DNA of 64,000 nt from Metellina segmentata (GCA_947359465.1 OX375879.1:96458396-96522395); one strand, 5' to 3'; counted from the first letter of the stretch, positions 1-12,500 are shown. Numbers and translations are program-made. The notes: generated by a model from the letters alone, not told the origin.

Positions 1-337
1 TTACAAAAATATTTAAAAATAGGCATATTCAAGTGGATTAAAAATGAATCACAGGCAGAAACAAATTTATTCAAAACTAATCACAGGCATACACAAATGT
101 ATTCAAAATATAATCAAGATTTGCATTTTTTGTTTCATAACAAAATACATTTTTCATGCTATGGGAAATGTTTTGTTTAAAAATTACTCAAACATCATTG
201 TTTGAAAACTAAAAACATTAGTAAAAGACACTACTACAAATTGTATAACACAAGGAAAAACAAGATTTAAAGCGGAATCAACAATGAAATCAAGGGAATA
301 AAAAGACAGAGAAAAGCAAGATACATAAATAATTTAC

Positions 338-466
338 CTGAGTGTGATTAGATTGACTGGTCTGTGGAGATTGTTGCTGTGATGGGACAGGAGAATTTTG
401 CTGAATGTTCAGAGCCTGCATGTCTGGCATGAAACTCTGTGTTGCCATGGCAACCACAGCAAAACT
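338..466 (-). CDS. Internal exon of unidentified Q/S-rich protein
   Basis: A 129-nt open exon reads 43 codons on the minus strand. It is preceded by a good acceptor (TTCATTGCAG, AG at 467-468) and followed by a donor (CAG then GTAAATT, GT at 336-337). It starts and ends in phase 0, so it could be skipped without a frame change. The peptide begins SFAVVAMATQSFMPDMQ and ends in a stretch rich in Gln, Ser, Pro and Thr (QQNSPVPSQQQSPQTSQS), typical of disordered regions in transcriptional or RNA-binding regulators. I do not recognise the family. The other two frames of the exon contain stops, and the codon choice (ATG, CAG, CCA) looks unlike the AT-rich surroundings. The rest of the gene would lie beyond position 1 (3' side) and upstream at higher coordinates. 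Confidence 0.6.
441..454. promoter_or_regulatory. Perfect palindromic X-box-like motif inside a coding exon
   Basis: The bases GTTGCCATGGCAAC form a perfect 14-bp palindrome matching the RFX X-box pattern RYYNYY-N2-RRNRAC on both strands. It lies inside the Q/S-rich exon, where it encodes part of VVAMATQ, so coding constraint may be the only reason for it. Confidence 0.25.
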
Positions 467-2073
467 CTGCAATGAATACAGGAGATGTAATTCAAAATAA
501 ATGGAGGAAAGGGTTGATATAATCCATGCTTAAGCATAATTTTACCCTTGGTGTTCCTGATCAAAACATTTCTTTGTGGTAATTTTAATGTCACATTGAG
601 AATTTCACAAATGAATAAGATTTCAAGACACTTAAAACATGAAATGCTATAAAAAAAATGTCAGGGTGATTAAATCTCTAATATTATAAAAGGAAGTAAT
701 ATATAAACATATATAGTTGTGGATATGTAAAATATATTTAGAAAAAACATTTTGCAATAGATTTTTTTAAATATTTAACAGCTATATATTTGAGATATAC
801 ACATAAATACCAACGTTTTAAAAGTTTTGACATAAAAAAATTGTTTCTTATATTATTATTATTATAAAAACATAAGAAAATAAAACAATTAAGACTGTGT
901 CACTTTTGAAACCAGTAATTAAGTTTTAATATACATAAATCATCTAATTTCTAGATGCAGCTAACATTTAAAGCAATTTTTGCAAGTAAAATCATCAAAA
1001 GTAACTATGTAGATATTTCACTGAAATTATGAAAGGTAAGACATGTATGAGGAATTTAAAAAAAGATTTCAATTGAATTAATTTACAGTTGGTATATTTT
1101 TATATAATTTTAAATGTAAAAACAAACACTTTGTTTTTATAAAGCTTAATATTATTTACAAAATTATCACTGCATATTTCAAAATTGTTCAGGATATAAT
1201 AGGAAGCGAGGAATTTAAAAAATTAGAGCTGGCATATATAAACTACATACTTTCAATGTACTGATCAAAATATATCAACATAAAGTTAGCACAACAGAAA
1301 CAGACGAAATAAAAATAAACTAGATAGCATTCAATGGGAAAATGTTGTATTTAAAAACATAAATTTAAATTACACATTGTTATGAATCTGAAATTAATTC
1401 ATTTGCTCAATCAATTACTAGGTTAATATAAAAGTCTACCAAATCTCAGTAAAATCAACCAATCTGCAAAAGATATGTTTTGAGATTAAAAACTTTTAAA
1501 GTAAGGCAATTGAATGAATTACTTGAAAACTAATTAGTATATGGAGAGTATATAAGAGATCGATAAACACTATGGAAGGAGATTGGCTTTAAGGATATGA
1601 CTAAAATCACATGCAGTATGAAAACAAAGCATTAATTTTGGAATTGTCAATCTCTTTTTAATAAATCACATAATGCAGTAAAAAGAAACAGCCAAGTAAT
1701 GGAGAAAATTTCCCTGTAATTATCAAAAGCAATACCAATTATATAAAAATATTGTTGCATCAATCACTATCTACATATCATAAACATCAAAATATTAGTT
1801 CCAATTAATATTTCAAAATGTTTCCCAATCCAATATATTTATGGTTAACAAAACTAAATTTTAGTCCTCGGTTTTTAGTAATTAATGGAATCTAAAGCAC
1901 AAGCAACAACAATTTCATATTTAAAATTTGATTCCAAATGCAGTGCCTTTCATTGGACAAGATTATATTAAATAAATTATGATAATATATGTAATTTGTC
2001 ATCTGACCTTTGCATTTGCAAACAGAAATTTCAAAGCACAGGAAAATAAAATATAATTTATTTTTAACCTTAC
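467..2073. other. AT-rich intron-like sequence
   Basis: No coding exon, repeat boundary or RNA gene was found. The base composition is strongly AT-biased with short homopolymer runs, as expected for an intron between the two proposed exons. Confidence 0.4.
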
Positions 2074-2155
2074 GTCATATCCTTTACAAACAGTATTTTT
2101 TATTGTTCTCCCCTCTAGAAAATTATTAGGTTCCCTCCAATCAAGTCTAAGAAAC
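2074..2155 (-). CDS. Possible upstream exon of the same unidentified gene
   Basis: An 82-nt segment has an acceptor-like TTTTTGCAG just above 2155 and a donor (GAC then GTAAGG, GT at 2072-2073). Only one frame is open; it reads one base plus 27 codons beginning FLRLDWREPNNFLEGR. It ends in phase 0, which matches the phase-0 start of exon 338-466. That frame agreement is the only link between the two. The peptide is not recognised, the polypyrimidine tract is weak, and the open frame is short enough to be chance. Confidence 0.2.
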
Positions 2156-3423
2156 CTGCAAAAACATTCTGATCTATGTGTTTGTAACAACCTTAGTACC
2201 TATCACTTTTTTTGTACTTGTATTTTGATTGATAACTTAAAGTAACACTATACATCTTGAGTTTAAAGTTACAGATTACAAAAGTCATGTATTTATTTCA
2301 TTCTTGATCAGTACATTAAATGGAGCAATATCTTAACTCATTAAAATAATTTCATCAATATTTTTTGTCATACAATGTATACCTCATTCTAAATAGTTTA
2401 TTTATGGTCAAATAATTAGGTATTTTTTTAATAGATAAATTTTTTCAGGATGAATAACAAGTCATTTTACTTTTCTTACTCTGTTTTTGTTTAAACCAAA
2501 TACGTGTTTCACAAAATCTTCCAGTAGAATAAATTACTTTAATGCCATATTTGATATTGTTGCCCAAATTTAATTGCCTTTCATATCAACCACGTGTTAT
2601 ACATCTCAAGAATTTAATTTTACCTAAAATGCTTAGGTTCTAAAGAGAAACTTAAAACATAGATTCCCAACAAAAAATTTAGAGAAGTTTGAAAATTTTC
2701 TTTAGAATGCATCAATTTTGCTTAGAAGGATAACAATGGAATTTGTAAATAAACTAATTTACAATAACAAAGTAGTGTTTTCTGTTTCAAAACTAAAACC
2801 GTTTGAGGCATGCATATCTCTGTGACAGTTGTTGGCGGCACTCTTTATAATTAGTGTAATTTTTCATGTACTTTTGGCAAGCATTAAGAACGTTACCAAC
2901 TTCTCATTTTATGTCTGATACATTGATGATAGGATATCGTCACCATTCCTTTCCAGGAACCATCTTTTGTCTACTTTGGATAGTACAGTAATTCTCTGTA
3001 CTTTAGATAGTACAGTAATTTGAATTAACGTCAATATCATTCCAATTCACTAAAGTTCTGTATTTTGTGTAAGCCATGACAAAAATTAGAGCTAATTTTT
3101 TATATTTACAAAAAGTCATTTTAAACTAGAGTAACAACTGTACAATTAATGAGAAGTGTTGAAAAATTCTTACATATCCGATATACAAATTAACTTAAGA
3201 AAAAAAAGAATGATTTTAAAGAATAAGGACAATTTGGCAAAGAATTACATTTCAGTACCAAGTTACCAAGAATGGAGGGAAACCTGTAGATTACATTTAA
3301 ATAGCATGATTCACTTCATACTCTTGGTACTTTAAAGTTTGTTCAAAAATTTTTCCAACATTTAACAGCATGCATAAGTGTTTACATGATTTCTTTATGC
3401 AACAAAAATTCAAGGACTTTTCA
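2156..3423. other. AT-rich non-coding sequence
   Basis: Nothing was identified except a short local duplication near 2980-3020, where a roughly 20-bp segment around GATAGTACAGTAATT is repeated. Confidence 0.4.
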
Positions 3424-3442
3424 ATATATATATATATATATA
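3424..3442. repeat. (AT)n microsatellite
   Basis: An uninterrupted AT dinucleotide run of about 19 bp, set between two short CAAGGA-containing segments that resemble the end of the hAT-like repeat further right. Confidence 0.8.
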
Positions 3443-3892
3443 TTTCAAGGATTTAAAATTTTTTATAACGACCTAAAACAAAACATACGCAAAAAATGTC
3501 AATCGAAAAAAACCCGTGAAAATATAAAAAAAAGACAGCAGTTTAAAAAATAGAATTAAAAAAAAGGTTACCATCAATTTTGGTTATAATTTATATTTTC
3601 TTTCCTCACTGAAGCTGTGATTTTTTTTTTGTAAAGTGGGCTTCTCGTTTCAATGCTAAATATATGTTGTCCACTGCCACTACAACAGATGGCTGCCGTG
3701 GTTTATTTTGTTTGAGAAACAAAACAAATAAAAAATTTTGACTGGTGTTAGGGCTATTTTATTATCTAGTCTAAGTTTCTATCTTTGCGATCGTTGAAAA
3801 TAAAGTGACAATTTCAACGGATTTGAAATCTGTAGAACATTTTACACTACTTAAAAAATATCTTAAATGTGATTTTCTAAAAAAAAAAAAAA

Positions 3893-4550
3893 ATTCAACT
3901 GAAATTTTAATATTTTTGTAATAAGAATTTGGTTTTATTTCTTTATATGCGTACCAGATTTCCAATGACGTTCTGACTGCTAAAGCTACGGTTTCCTAAG
4001 AAGATAAGTGATATGACATGATGCGGCGGGCATAACAAGGCGGCTGTCTTAACATAGACCAGAGGTGTCAACTTAGACGGATAGAATACACAGGAAAATG
4101 GACGATCTAGACGTAGCATTATTAGTATATCATGTGGTGTCAAAACGCGAAACACCGATTTCATTCAGAAGGACGCAACTGCTGTGGAGCAAACTAGTCT
4201 GGACAATCTACCTCCCTGATCTGTCCGCTTTGTAGCGATGGTTTTATGAACAGACAACACCTTGTGGAGTGCTCTAGTTTACAGGACATTGACACCAGGG
4301 ATACTTCTCCCCAAGGACTTTATTCGCTATTTTGGACGGCAAGACAGCGTATGGCCGAAAGGTTTTGAGCTGGGCGTAGGATTTAAAAAAAAAAATCTGG
4401 ACAAGTTCCAATAGAAGACAAAATTACACAATTATGTACTAGTTTTTAAAAAAATCAAGTACTTTCAAGGACTTTTCCCCAAGTTCCGTAATTTTCAAAG
4501 ACTTTCAAGGGTCTCTAGCTCGGAAAAAAAATTCAAGGATTTTTTTCAAC
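3893..4550. repeat. hAT-like repeat, copy 1 (with internal retroelement tail)
   Basis: First of two tandem related copies. Both begin near the string AATATTTTTGTAATAAGAAT and share GCGTACCAG, a segment around GACATGATGCGGCGGGC, CACACAGGA and a tail of AAGTACTTTCAAG-type motifs. This copy keeps a roughly 190-bp internal segment (about 4205-4400) that copy 2 lacks. The long minus-strand open frame (3943-4164) is conserved between copies only because the DNA is duplicated. Confidence 0.6.
4201..4368 (+). pseudogene. C-terminal zinc-knuckle fragment of a non-LTR retrotransposon
   Basis: A 55-residue plus-strand reading frame (stop TGA at 4366-4368) contains the pattern C-P-L-C-x8-H-L-x3-C (CPLCSDGFMNRQHLVEC), followed by a tail with FWTARQRMAERF. 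Cys/His knuckles followed by an aromatic-rich 'W-AR-MA' tail are found after the RNase H domain of arthropod Jockey/I-type ORF2 proteins. No reverse transcriptase is nearby, and an in-frame TAG lies just upstream, so this is a relic carried inside the duplicated repeat. The minus strand of the same segment is open by chance. Confidence 0.5.
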
Positions 4551-5041
4551 TGAAACTAATATTTTTGTAATAAGAATTTGGCTTAATTTCTTTATATGCG
4601 TACCAGGTTTTCAATGAAGTTCTGACTGCTAAAGCTATGGTTTCCTAAAAAAGAGGTACTTCTATCTAGCGGCAGAGATATGACATGATGCGGCGGGCAT
4701 AACAAGGCGGCTGTCTTAACATAGACCAGAGGTGTCAACTTAGATGGACAGAATACACAGGAGGATGGACAATCTAGACGTAGCATTATTAGTACATCAT
4801 GTGGTGTCAAAGCGTGAAACACCGGTTTCATTCAGAAGGACGCAACTACTGTGGAGCAAACTAGTCTGGACAGGTTCCAATAGAAGACAAAATTACACAA
4901 TTATGTACTAGTTTTTAAAAAAATCAAGTACTTTCAAGTACTTTTCACCGAGTTCCGTAATTTTTAAAGACTTTCAAGGGCCTCTAGTTTGGAAAAAAAT
5001 TCAAGGATTTTTAAGGAATTTTCAAGGATTGTGGGAACTCT
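4551..5041. repeat. hAT-like repeat, copy 2 with hAT-type terminus
   Basis: Second tandem copy. It lacks the segment present at about 4205-4400 in copy 1, and the junction falls at the short string TCTGGACA that flanks that segment in copy 1. It ends in sequence whose reverse complement reads CAGAGTTCCCACAATCCTTG, which resembles hAT terminal repeats (CAGRGTTCCC). The matching left terminus was not found, so the outer boundary is uncertain. Confidence 0.5.
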
Positions 5042-8000
5042 GGTTTATTGATTTTAAAACTTCCAACTTTTTTTCAAATTGAATTAGAATATAAAAATAA
5101 CATTAATTTATTGATTATTTTGCATTTAAAAAGATACCGACTAAAATATACTTTTCAATTTGGAGGAATAAAAATTAAAATCTTACACATTTGTATTTAA
5201 ATTACATATTGCCTAAAAAGCCAATAAATTTGTCCAAGTAATTATTATCAGTTCTCCAGGAAAATATTTGGTAGTACTTAACTTTAGAATGTTTCGATTA
5301 CAAAATATGCACTTAAATTCAACTATAAACACAAAAATCAAATGTAATTTATAGGAATCATCAATTTGAAGAACAATAATGTGTGTTCTATTAAAAAAAC
5401 TATACAGCAAGAATTTAATACAATACGTAATTTAACAGAAGTTTTTAAATACCTTCACGAATCACTCGTGCAAAGTTAAAACCAATGCTTTATCTCTGAT
5501 GACACGTTTCCATATACAGCACGCAATTCTTTACTCTTCATCCCATTTTTTCAAATAAAATACACAATATCATACACATCTAAAAGATAAATAAGTTTGA
5601 AACTGTTTATTTCCAGTGATCAATAAGAGAGTGGACGAAATTTCACAATGTGAGTAGTTATCACATCTACTTTTTGAAGAAAAATGAATTCTTGACACAT
5701 ACATAAGATTTCAAAACAGTAGTATTACCCTCGTATATTTACAATAACAATTTCACAGCATATATTCTCGAACTGAAGAGTAGTTCGTTCATATACATTG
5801 TGATTAAATTCTTATAAAATGCGAATAATCGAATTCGAATTTTTCATATTCGAAGAGTTGCAACTAAACTCATCTTTATCGTAGAACTTATCTTTATCAG
5901 AACGTATCGCATATATGCGCTTTTTGCTGAACACATAAAGTAATAAAAATTTGTTTGATATTTTATTGAAAAATTTTCCGAACTGGGTTTGCATTTCTGT
6001 GAGTGTTGGAAGTTCAATGCACACGAAAACAAAGAGAACGTAGCCCAACCGCAAGATTTCAAGATAGCTGTTAGCAACAATTTTACGATAATTTTAAAGA
6101 AAATTAAAATATAAATGCCAAGAGGGAAGAAATCGTTGTAAACAGGGAGCCGAATATGATCAAATACGAACATCAAAAGATAAAGTGAACACCTTTACTT
6201 TTAGTGTACATATATACACAGAGAAGTACATCTGCTAAAAATGAAGATCGTTTAAAAAGAGATGGTACGATTGTTTGTAAACATAAAAAAATTTCGAACC
6301 TCTTTCAAGTACTTCGATTTCAATGTCAAATCTTCAACCGCAACTAAACATTTCAGCATACCTTGTAAACATACACACAAACAAACCCTAAGAATAGCCT
6401 AAAAACACAAATTATGGCGTTTAAACGACCGAATCATTGCCAGATTGCAAAACTAATATCTAAAATAAAATTTTAATTTTAATGAAAAATTTTTAACGTT
6501 TAAGGAAGCGGAAATTTTTGATTCTAGAAAAAAATAGTTTTTTAAACCAGCAAAAATATGTTTTTCAAAAGAATTATGAGGATTTTTGGATTTACAAGCA
6601 ATTCATCGTTTTAATTTTTTTGCAAGACACGCAGCAATCTGCGCAGTAAACTTGCTCAGTAACTCCACAAAGAATTCCCACTTGACATACTGAAACATAA
6701 AAACCTCTCTAAAGCGACCGTTCACGATTCCAAGAATGTTCACTCATATTAATGGTCATTAAACCGACATTTTTAAAAATGTTGAACAGTCGATTTGTTT
6801 CGTAAAAATCTTGAAAGCGTTCTTTCCCGCGAACGAACGTGATCATCCAAAAACAGAAGAAACAAGACTTCTAGTATATTGTTCAAAAAATTCACTATCA
6901 AAACATAACGTGAAGACCACAAGTCACTTCACAGCTTTGTTCGTAAACAATGCGGACACTAAATGCAATTGAAACAAAAGATCAAAATTGTCGACCCCTT
7001 TTTTATTCCTTAATAAAATTGGTGAGGTCTCTTGTCTGACCATACATGATTCTCAGACTGTAACAGTTTAGCAATTACTTATTTTCATCGAAAACAATAT
7101 AGCTTTCCTCTATATTGTCGGAAGCAAAAGGGTCCATACACTAAAGTCACAGTTCATCGATATAAAAATAAATTGGGATAGTAAAATGGACATGTGAGTA
7201 GTAACTCTAACTGAAGTACAGATAGTGAAGAGATGAAAAAGTTGTGGTCTAAATACAAATGGAAATATTCTATTCATTATTTTTGCATCTTAAAATACTG
7301 CTCTTCAAATTAATCTCGTAAGGACATGACTCATATCCTTATCAGGGGTTTTTACTTTACAAATATTTTCATTACTAGAAGTTACGATTATCACTGTACA
7401 AAAACATCAAACTTCTAAAATTACTCTTGTAGAAGATTCCACATTGTTCTAAATTTTAAATAAAAGCTGTGTGATTACGTTAACTCGATAGGAATTTCTC
7501 AAAATGTTATCGAGTTAACTAAAAAGTACTACTACGTTTTAATCTTGAAAACGAGATTTACACAGCTTAATATGAACATAACAACTAACTGAAGAAAAAT
7601 CTATGCCTTAAACTACATTTGTATCTTTCAAATGAACTACTTTCATCGTATGTCTAACTATAAAGTCATCTTTTTATATTCTGTGTAAGAAATATCCAAA
7701 ACTAAAGATGAAAGAATATGACGTGAAAACAAAAAATAATAATAAAATATGAAGCTTGGTTATTTGTAAGCACAAAAATGAAAGCGGTTTTTTTTTGTAA
7801 CAGAACCTGACAATGTAATGTAGTATCATACAAAATTATAAGTGCGCAAAATTTATAAATAAGGCGAAATCTCATTCTCCCGTGCGATATAATAGATTCA
7901 AATGTGTTGTATGTGTGATTAAAACATAAAAAATAACAAAATTCTATTTACATTAACAGAGAAAGTGGCTCTAAAATAATGATTTCATGAGGAGCGGTTT

Positions 8001-8332
8001 CGATGCGTCCATGCAAACTTTGCGCTGAGCATTAAAAGCAAAGTTAACTAGACATACTAGACTAAGAATTCTTTACGCGGACAGAACGGATTCAGAAGAA
8101 CACAAATCCCGAAAACATATTTTATTTTCATATTGCCACAACTGGGATCTAAATAATAAACTAAAAAATAAAAAACTGCAAACTAATCTGAATTCTTCAG
8201 AAGATAAGATATCAATACTCGCTCAAACGATAATCATGCGGCACGTTTGAGCCCGCGGTAGTTCGGTTTGAAGGGTCTCGAATCATCCGTCACGCGGGCA
8301 CAAACATTAATCGAATTTCCTATAATTTTATG
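5042..8332. other. AT-rich non-coding sequence
   Basis: No exon with acceptable splice sites or a recognisable protein was found. The only structure noted is an inverted repeat at 7464-7560 (listed separately). Open frames here have no family resemblance. Confidence 0.4.
7464..7562. repeat. Inverted repeat / hairpin
   Basis: Perfect 12-bp arms GTTAACTCGATA (7479-7490) and TATCGAGTTAAC (7508-7519) enclose a 17-nt loop. Weaker outer arms (AGCTGTGTGATTA near 7465 and TTTACACAGCTT near 7555) suggest a larger fold-back of about 100 bp, possibly a small MITE. Confidence 0.5.
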
Positions 8333-8600
8333 GGTGCCGAAAGCCCAATTGGACAAGCAACGGATTTGCAGCCGTAGGGTTGCGAGTTCGTAAAGACCAT
8401 TGTATACTTGGAGGCTAGTTAACGTTAAATCTGTCGTGGCTTCAAATGTTCTCACGATGACGTGGTGTGGAAGCTTGGAGATTGGGTTGACATCTCAAGT
8501 GTTGTTCGCGTCCCTTAACCGTGGTTCGTAATTACGAGGTGTTGTCCTTGAACCGTTGCATCGAGCGTTGTGTTGCTCTAGTGTGACGTTAATTAATTAC
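8333..8600 (+). mobile_element. SINE, head type B, diverged copy
   Basis: A tRNA-like head (AGCCCAATTGGACAAGCAAC, then GGGTTGCGAGTTCG as box B) is followed by the family body: GTTAAATCTGTCGTGG, GTGGTGTGGAAGCTTGGAG, ACCGTGGTTCGTAATTACG, and a tail ending TGTGACGTTAATTAATTAC. Box B has lost the usual AATCC. The minus-strand 73-codon open frame here is a shadow of this element. Confidence 0.75.
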
Positions 8601-8689
8601 CTCTATAATTTTATGTAACGAGATACTATTCATCGTTCTACAATATGATATTTTATTGTTGTAGTCCACTTAGTGAAATTCTAAATTTC

Positions 8690-8862
8690 ATTTTGGTATG
8701 GAATGGAAGTTTGGAGAGTTTGGTGTTATCTCGGGTGTTGTTATCGTCATCTAACCGTGTTTTAAATTTACTAGGCGTTATCCTGAGACCTTTCTCTTTG
8801 AAATGGATCCCGGATAGTTGTCCATTGCCCGTTGTGTTATGCCGGTAGGATGTTAATTAACT
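8690..8862 (+). mobile_element. SINE body/tail fragment
   Basis: The body motifs GGAAGTTTGGAGAG, CGTCATCTAACCGTG, ATCCCGGATAG and CGTTGTGTTATGCC appear in family order without the tRNA-like head, so this is a 5'-truncated copy. It gives rise to an unrelated plus-strand open frame at 8645-8848. Confidence 0.7.
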
Positions 8863-8907
8863 ATCTAGCCTGACCTAACCTGAATATTTATCTGTTAATG
8901 TTTCTTG

Positions 8908-8962
8908 ATAAACAAGTGATAAACAAGTGATATAACAAGTGATATAACAAGTGATAAACAAG
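8908..8962. repeat. Short tandem repeat (AACAAGTGATA units)
   Basis: About five imperfect 11-13-bp units alternating ATAAACAAGTG and ATATAACAAGTG. Confidence 0.8.
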
Positions 8963-9028
8963 TACAATTATTAATGACAATATTGTTGTTATCCTGTATA
9001 TATTCTTATGTATTCAACAATCGTGAAT

Positions 9029-9566
9029 TAGAGTGCCTATATAATAAGAGTGGCGACAAGGGACCAAATTCGGCCCAATGCGCATGCGCGGCAGACATTT
9101 TTCTACCAGAATCGTCTCAAAGAAGGTTGATGGGCGAATTAATATATCATTTCAAGGAGAACAAAAACCATATGATTGTTATAATATTGATACATTCGGT
9201 ATAAATGAATCATATTAACGCTCAATTACATGCGTAATTGATGAGATGGATTGCACACGCGCTAACTTAAATTGCAGGAAACACCATGTTGTTCAAAAAA
9301 AGCTATTTACTTAAAAAGTTTTCAAATTTATACTGACAAAACACTAAAATAATAATAAATAAACATTCTAGAACACGAAATGGAACATGAATAAGCTATA
9401 TTTTCTTTTTAATTTAATGTACACACGTTTTTCTGGAACACATAAAAAGTTCCCATGTTAAGTCTACGGGAGCTAGGAAAAGACCGCCTCGGGCGGTAGA
9501 AAAGGTCTCTAAGCCAATCAGAAAGTGTTTCCCGTATGTCGCCACTGTTATTATATAGGCACTCTA
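9029..9566. mobile_element. MITE with perfect 8-bp target-site duplication
   Basis: The element begins TAGAGTGCCTATATAATAA and ends with its inverse (a 19-bp match that continues, with one mismatch, through AGTGGCGACA). It is flanked on both sides by the direct repeat TCGTGAAT (9021-9028 and 9567-9574). Its 538 bp contain no transposase, so it is non-autonomous. An internal palindrome near 9480-9520 (GACCGCC...GGCGGT within GAAAAGACC...GGTC) adds a second fold. The 8-bp duplication fits the hAT or P superfamilies, but I cannot assign it from the termini alone. Confidence 0.8.
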
Positions 9567-9574
9567 TCGTGAAT

Positions 9575-12500
9575 GTATAGTAAAAATGTCTACATACATT
9601 GTTTCTAACGTTAAAATTAATTAATGAAAAACTATTAATCCGTAATATTTTGACACACCCGTCACGAAGTTATTAAAATTTATACTCATAAATTTACATT
9701 CAAACGTCAATTTTGGATTTCTGAAATTAAAAAGTTGTTGGATTTAACAGTTTATATGAAACTACAAAAATTGTAATTTACTAAGAACATTCAAAACATC
9801 CTTTATTTATTTTAAATAATTTGTAAGTTTTTACACAATTTACTACGAACGCTATTTCTTTAAAACTGAGTGTAGATGGCGCTAGTATTTATGTGGCAAC
9901 GTGCTTTACAATACGTATTCCATATTGGGTAAGTTGAAGTAAAATCCTGGTTTTCCGGTGGTTTGTTCGAATACATTAAAAATTCAACTCCTGCTGAACG
10001 TATGAGAGGAGTTTTTAAGAGTGTAAACAAACAAACCAAACGTTCTGAGAATATTTAACTCCTACTGTTCAAATTGCATTTAATATATTTGGATTATCCT
10101 AAAATAGTAGTTTATCACCGTTTGAGCATTCGATCCAATTGGGCTTGTCAAACAACTATCATATATCAATTCTGAATTCATTTTTTGGAATTTTTATTGA
10201 GGAAGTGCTGAAATTGTATTCAGAACACAAGTCAACAGATGTCAAGTTCAGAATGCGTACATGAAAAATGTATGAGGAATGAAACAAATGTATTGGGATT
10301 TAAAAAATTTGAAATATGATAAAAGTGAATCAAATTAATTATAAGCTTCAACTATTCAACTTCAAAGTATTCCAGATGATTTTCACCTGTGAAAGAATTA
10401 TCAAATAGAGTCACACGTAGGAAAAAATATTTCAAAAATTGAAATTTTTATTATTGTTAAATAACTGCGATGTGCACATTTAGAATATTTAGTGAAAAGA
10501 AATTTAAGTTTTATAATAAAAAATATAAAAAATTCCATTTTGAGGCAAGGACTTTTTTTTAATTTTTAAAAAGGAATTAACGTTTTATAAATAAAAATAT
10601 CAGAAATCAATATAATTTTACTCAGTAAATTGCTAACTATTGGGCCCCAATAAAACCCAAAATACGTATGTTGGTACTATGACTAATAGTATATAATTTC
10701 TTAAACCAATTTAAAAGTAAATGGTCGACCCAGTATTAGAAATTAGTGTTCAAATATTTAATTATCCAACTCAGACAGTAGTATTATTCAAGGAGCGTTT
10801 GACTGAAAGACAACAAAATATTTATTTTTAATTAATTGAAGTAAGCATTACAAACAGCTTTCAACTTTTTTCAACTAGAACTCATAGATAAATACACTTT
10901 TAATTAAAGTTAGAACTCAGTGATATATTGTACAGGATATGCTTAACGTTACATAGTGATGCATAACTGCATATATTTAAATATGCCACCATTTAAAAAT
11001 ATGAGTCATGGCTGACATTTGGTATTGAAGAATAACACTACAATTTATAATTATTACATTCCCTAGTCGAAATTGTATGTCCTGCTTGCATTTTTTATAT
11101 TATGATTTAGTATTTGTGATACATTGGATTTAAGCAATAACTATTTTACATCCAAGTAACAAGTAAGGTTATAGCGATATTAAGAAAGTCATTCTAAAAA
11201 GAATTTAGATTCAGTTTCGAGAATTTTCTTTAATTTAAAAGCATCACTTGAATAAAGCATGATTTAAGCTATTTACATTCCGATGCTACTGAACAGAAGA
11301 AATTAGATTTTCTATTAGGAATTAAATTTAAGGAGGGATTTTATTTCATTACAAAAAATTGCGTAATACTTAGGAAAAAATAGTAGAAAACTACTTTAAC
11401 GTTCTTGAAAAAAGTACCTTAAAAAAGGAAGCTCATTGCAATCATTGAATGAATTTTGAAATGTATAATATCACTGTTTGTCAAAGCGTGTTGAGTTTAT
11501 AATGAAATCGTTTTTATTAAATGGGAAATTCAGTGACATCAAAAATTGTTGTCTGTAAAACTGTTTTTACTACACATATAATAGTAATGCAGTGAAGCTA
11601 TCTTTTTACGTTACATATGCTAATGGCTTCGCATAATAATTCGCGCAAGAAGCGCATAATCGCATCAATTTGTCCAAAATGAGAGAAGTTTAAATACGTT
11701 TTTTCTATAAAGAAACGAAAGATACAAAAAAAAATTCCGATACAATTTTATAATTGTTTATTTTCAGTTTTGAAGCAGAAATTACAACTTTTTTGCTTTA
11801 TACTGCTTAAATAATTGAAGAATGCCAAGCGCAACACACACAATTTTATCTCTGTTTCTGGGCAGAAATGGCGAAGTAAGAAACTTTGATATGAGAATTT
11901 ATACTCACTATACTTTTTCTTGGAATAGTGTTGGAAAATTAGTGAAAAAAACTTCTGTAATGAATTTTGTGCTTCCTATGATCATTAATTTTTTATAAGC
12001 AATTCCATATCATAGCGAATGTTTTGTGTACGAAAAGGGAGAAATTGCTGACAAGATGTCACTTCCAGATGCGTGATCTGTAAAACTGTTTTCACCTCAA
12101 ATGCAGTTCTCATGCAGAAAAGCGATTTTCTCATCTGCTATGTATACGATGTACTATCGTTTATTGCAGAAAAAATAACAAATTAAAGTGAAATCGTATT
12201 AGTAAGAGGAAGTTTATCGAAAGATTAGGTTGAACTTCTAATTTTGTGCTAGATTGTACACTAAAGTTAATTTGCGGGTTGTTGTGAAGTATATTTCTTG
12301 CTTTATTTTTATACTCTATAAAGGAACAAAATATAAAGAAAAATCCAAGTTTGTTCTAGATTACATGTTTAACTAAAAGTTTTAACAGTTTTACTTTCCT
12401 TTCGCACAAAGTGTAACTCAGTTAAGGAAAAGGTCAGACAAATTTCGTATTTTTTAGATCGCGGAGAGAGCATACATTCATTTTCACGGAAATTAAGGTT

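Noticed and set aside
3943..4831. Paired minus-strand proteins of 73 and 79 codons with similar sequence
   Set aside because: The similarity reflects DNA duplication of the repeat; flanking indels are not codon-aware.
5430..5560. Minus-strand exon ending at a GTATTT donor near 5450
   Set aside because: All three frames contain stops and no acceptor fits.
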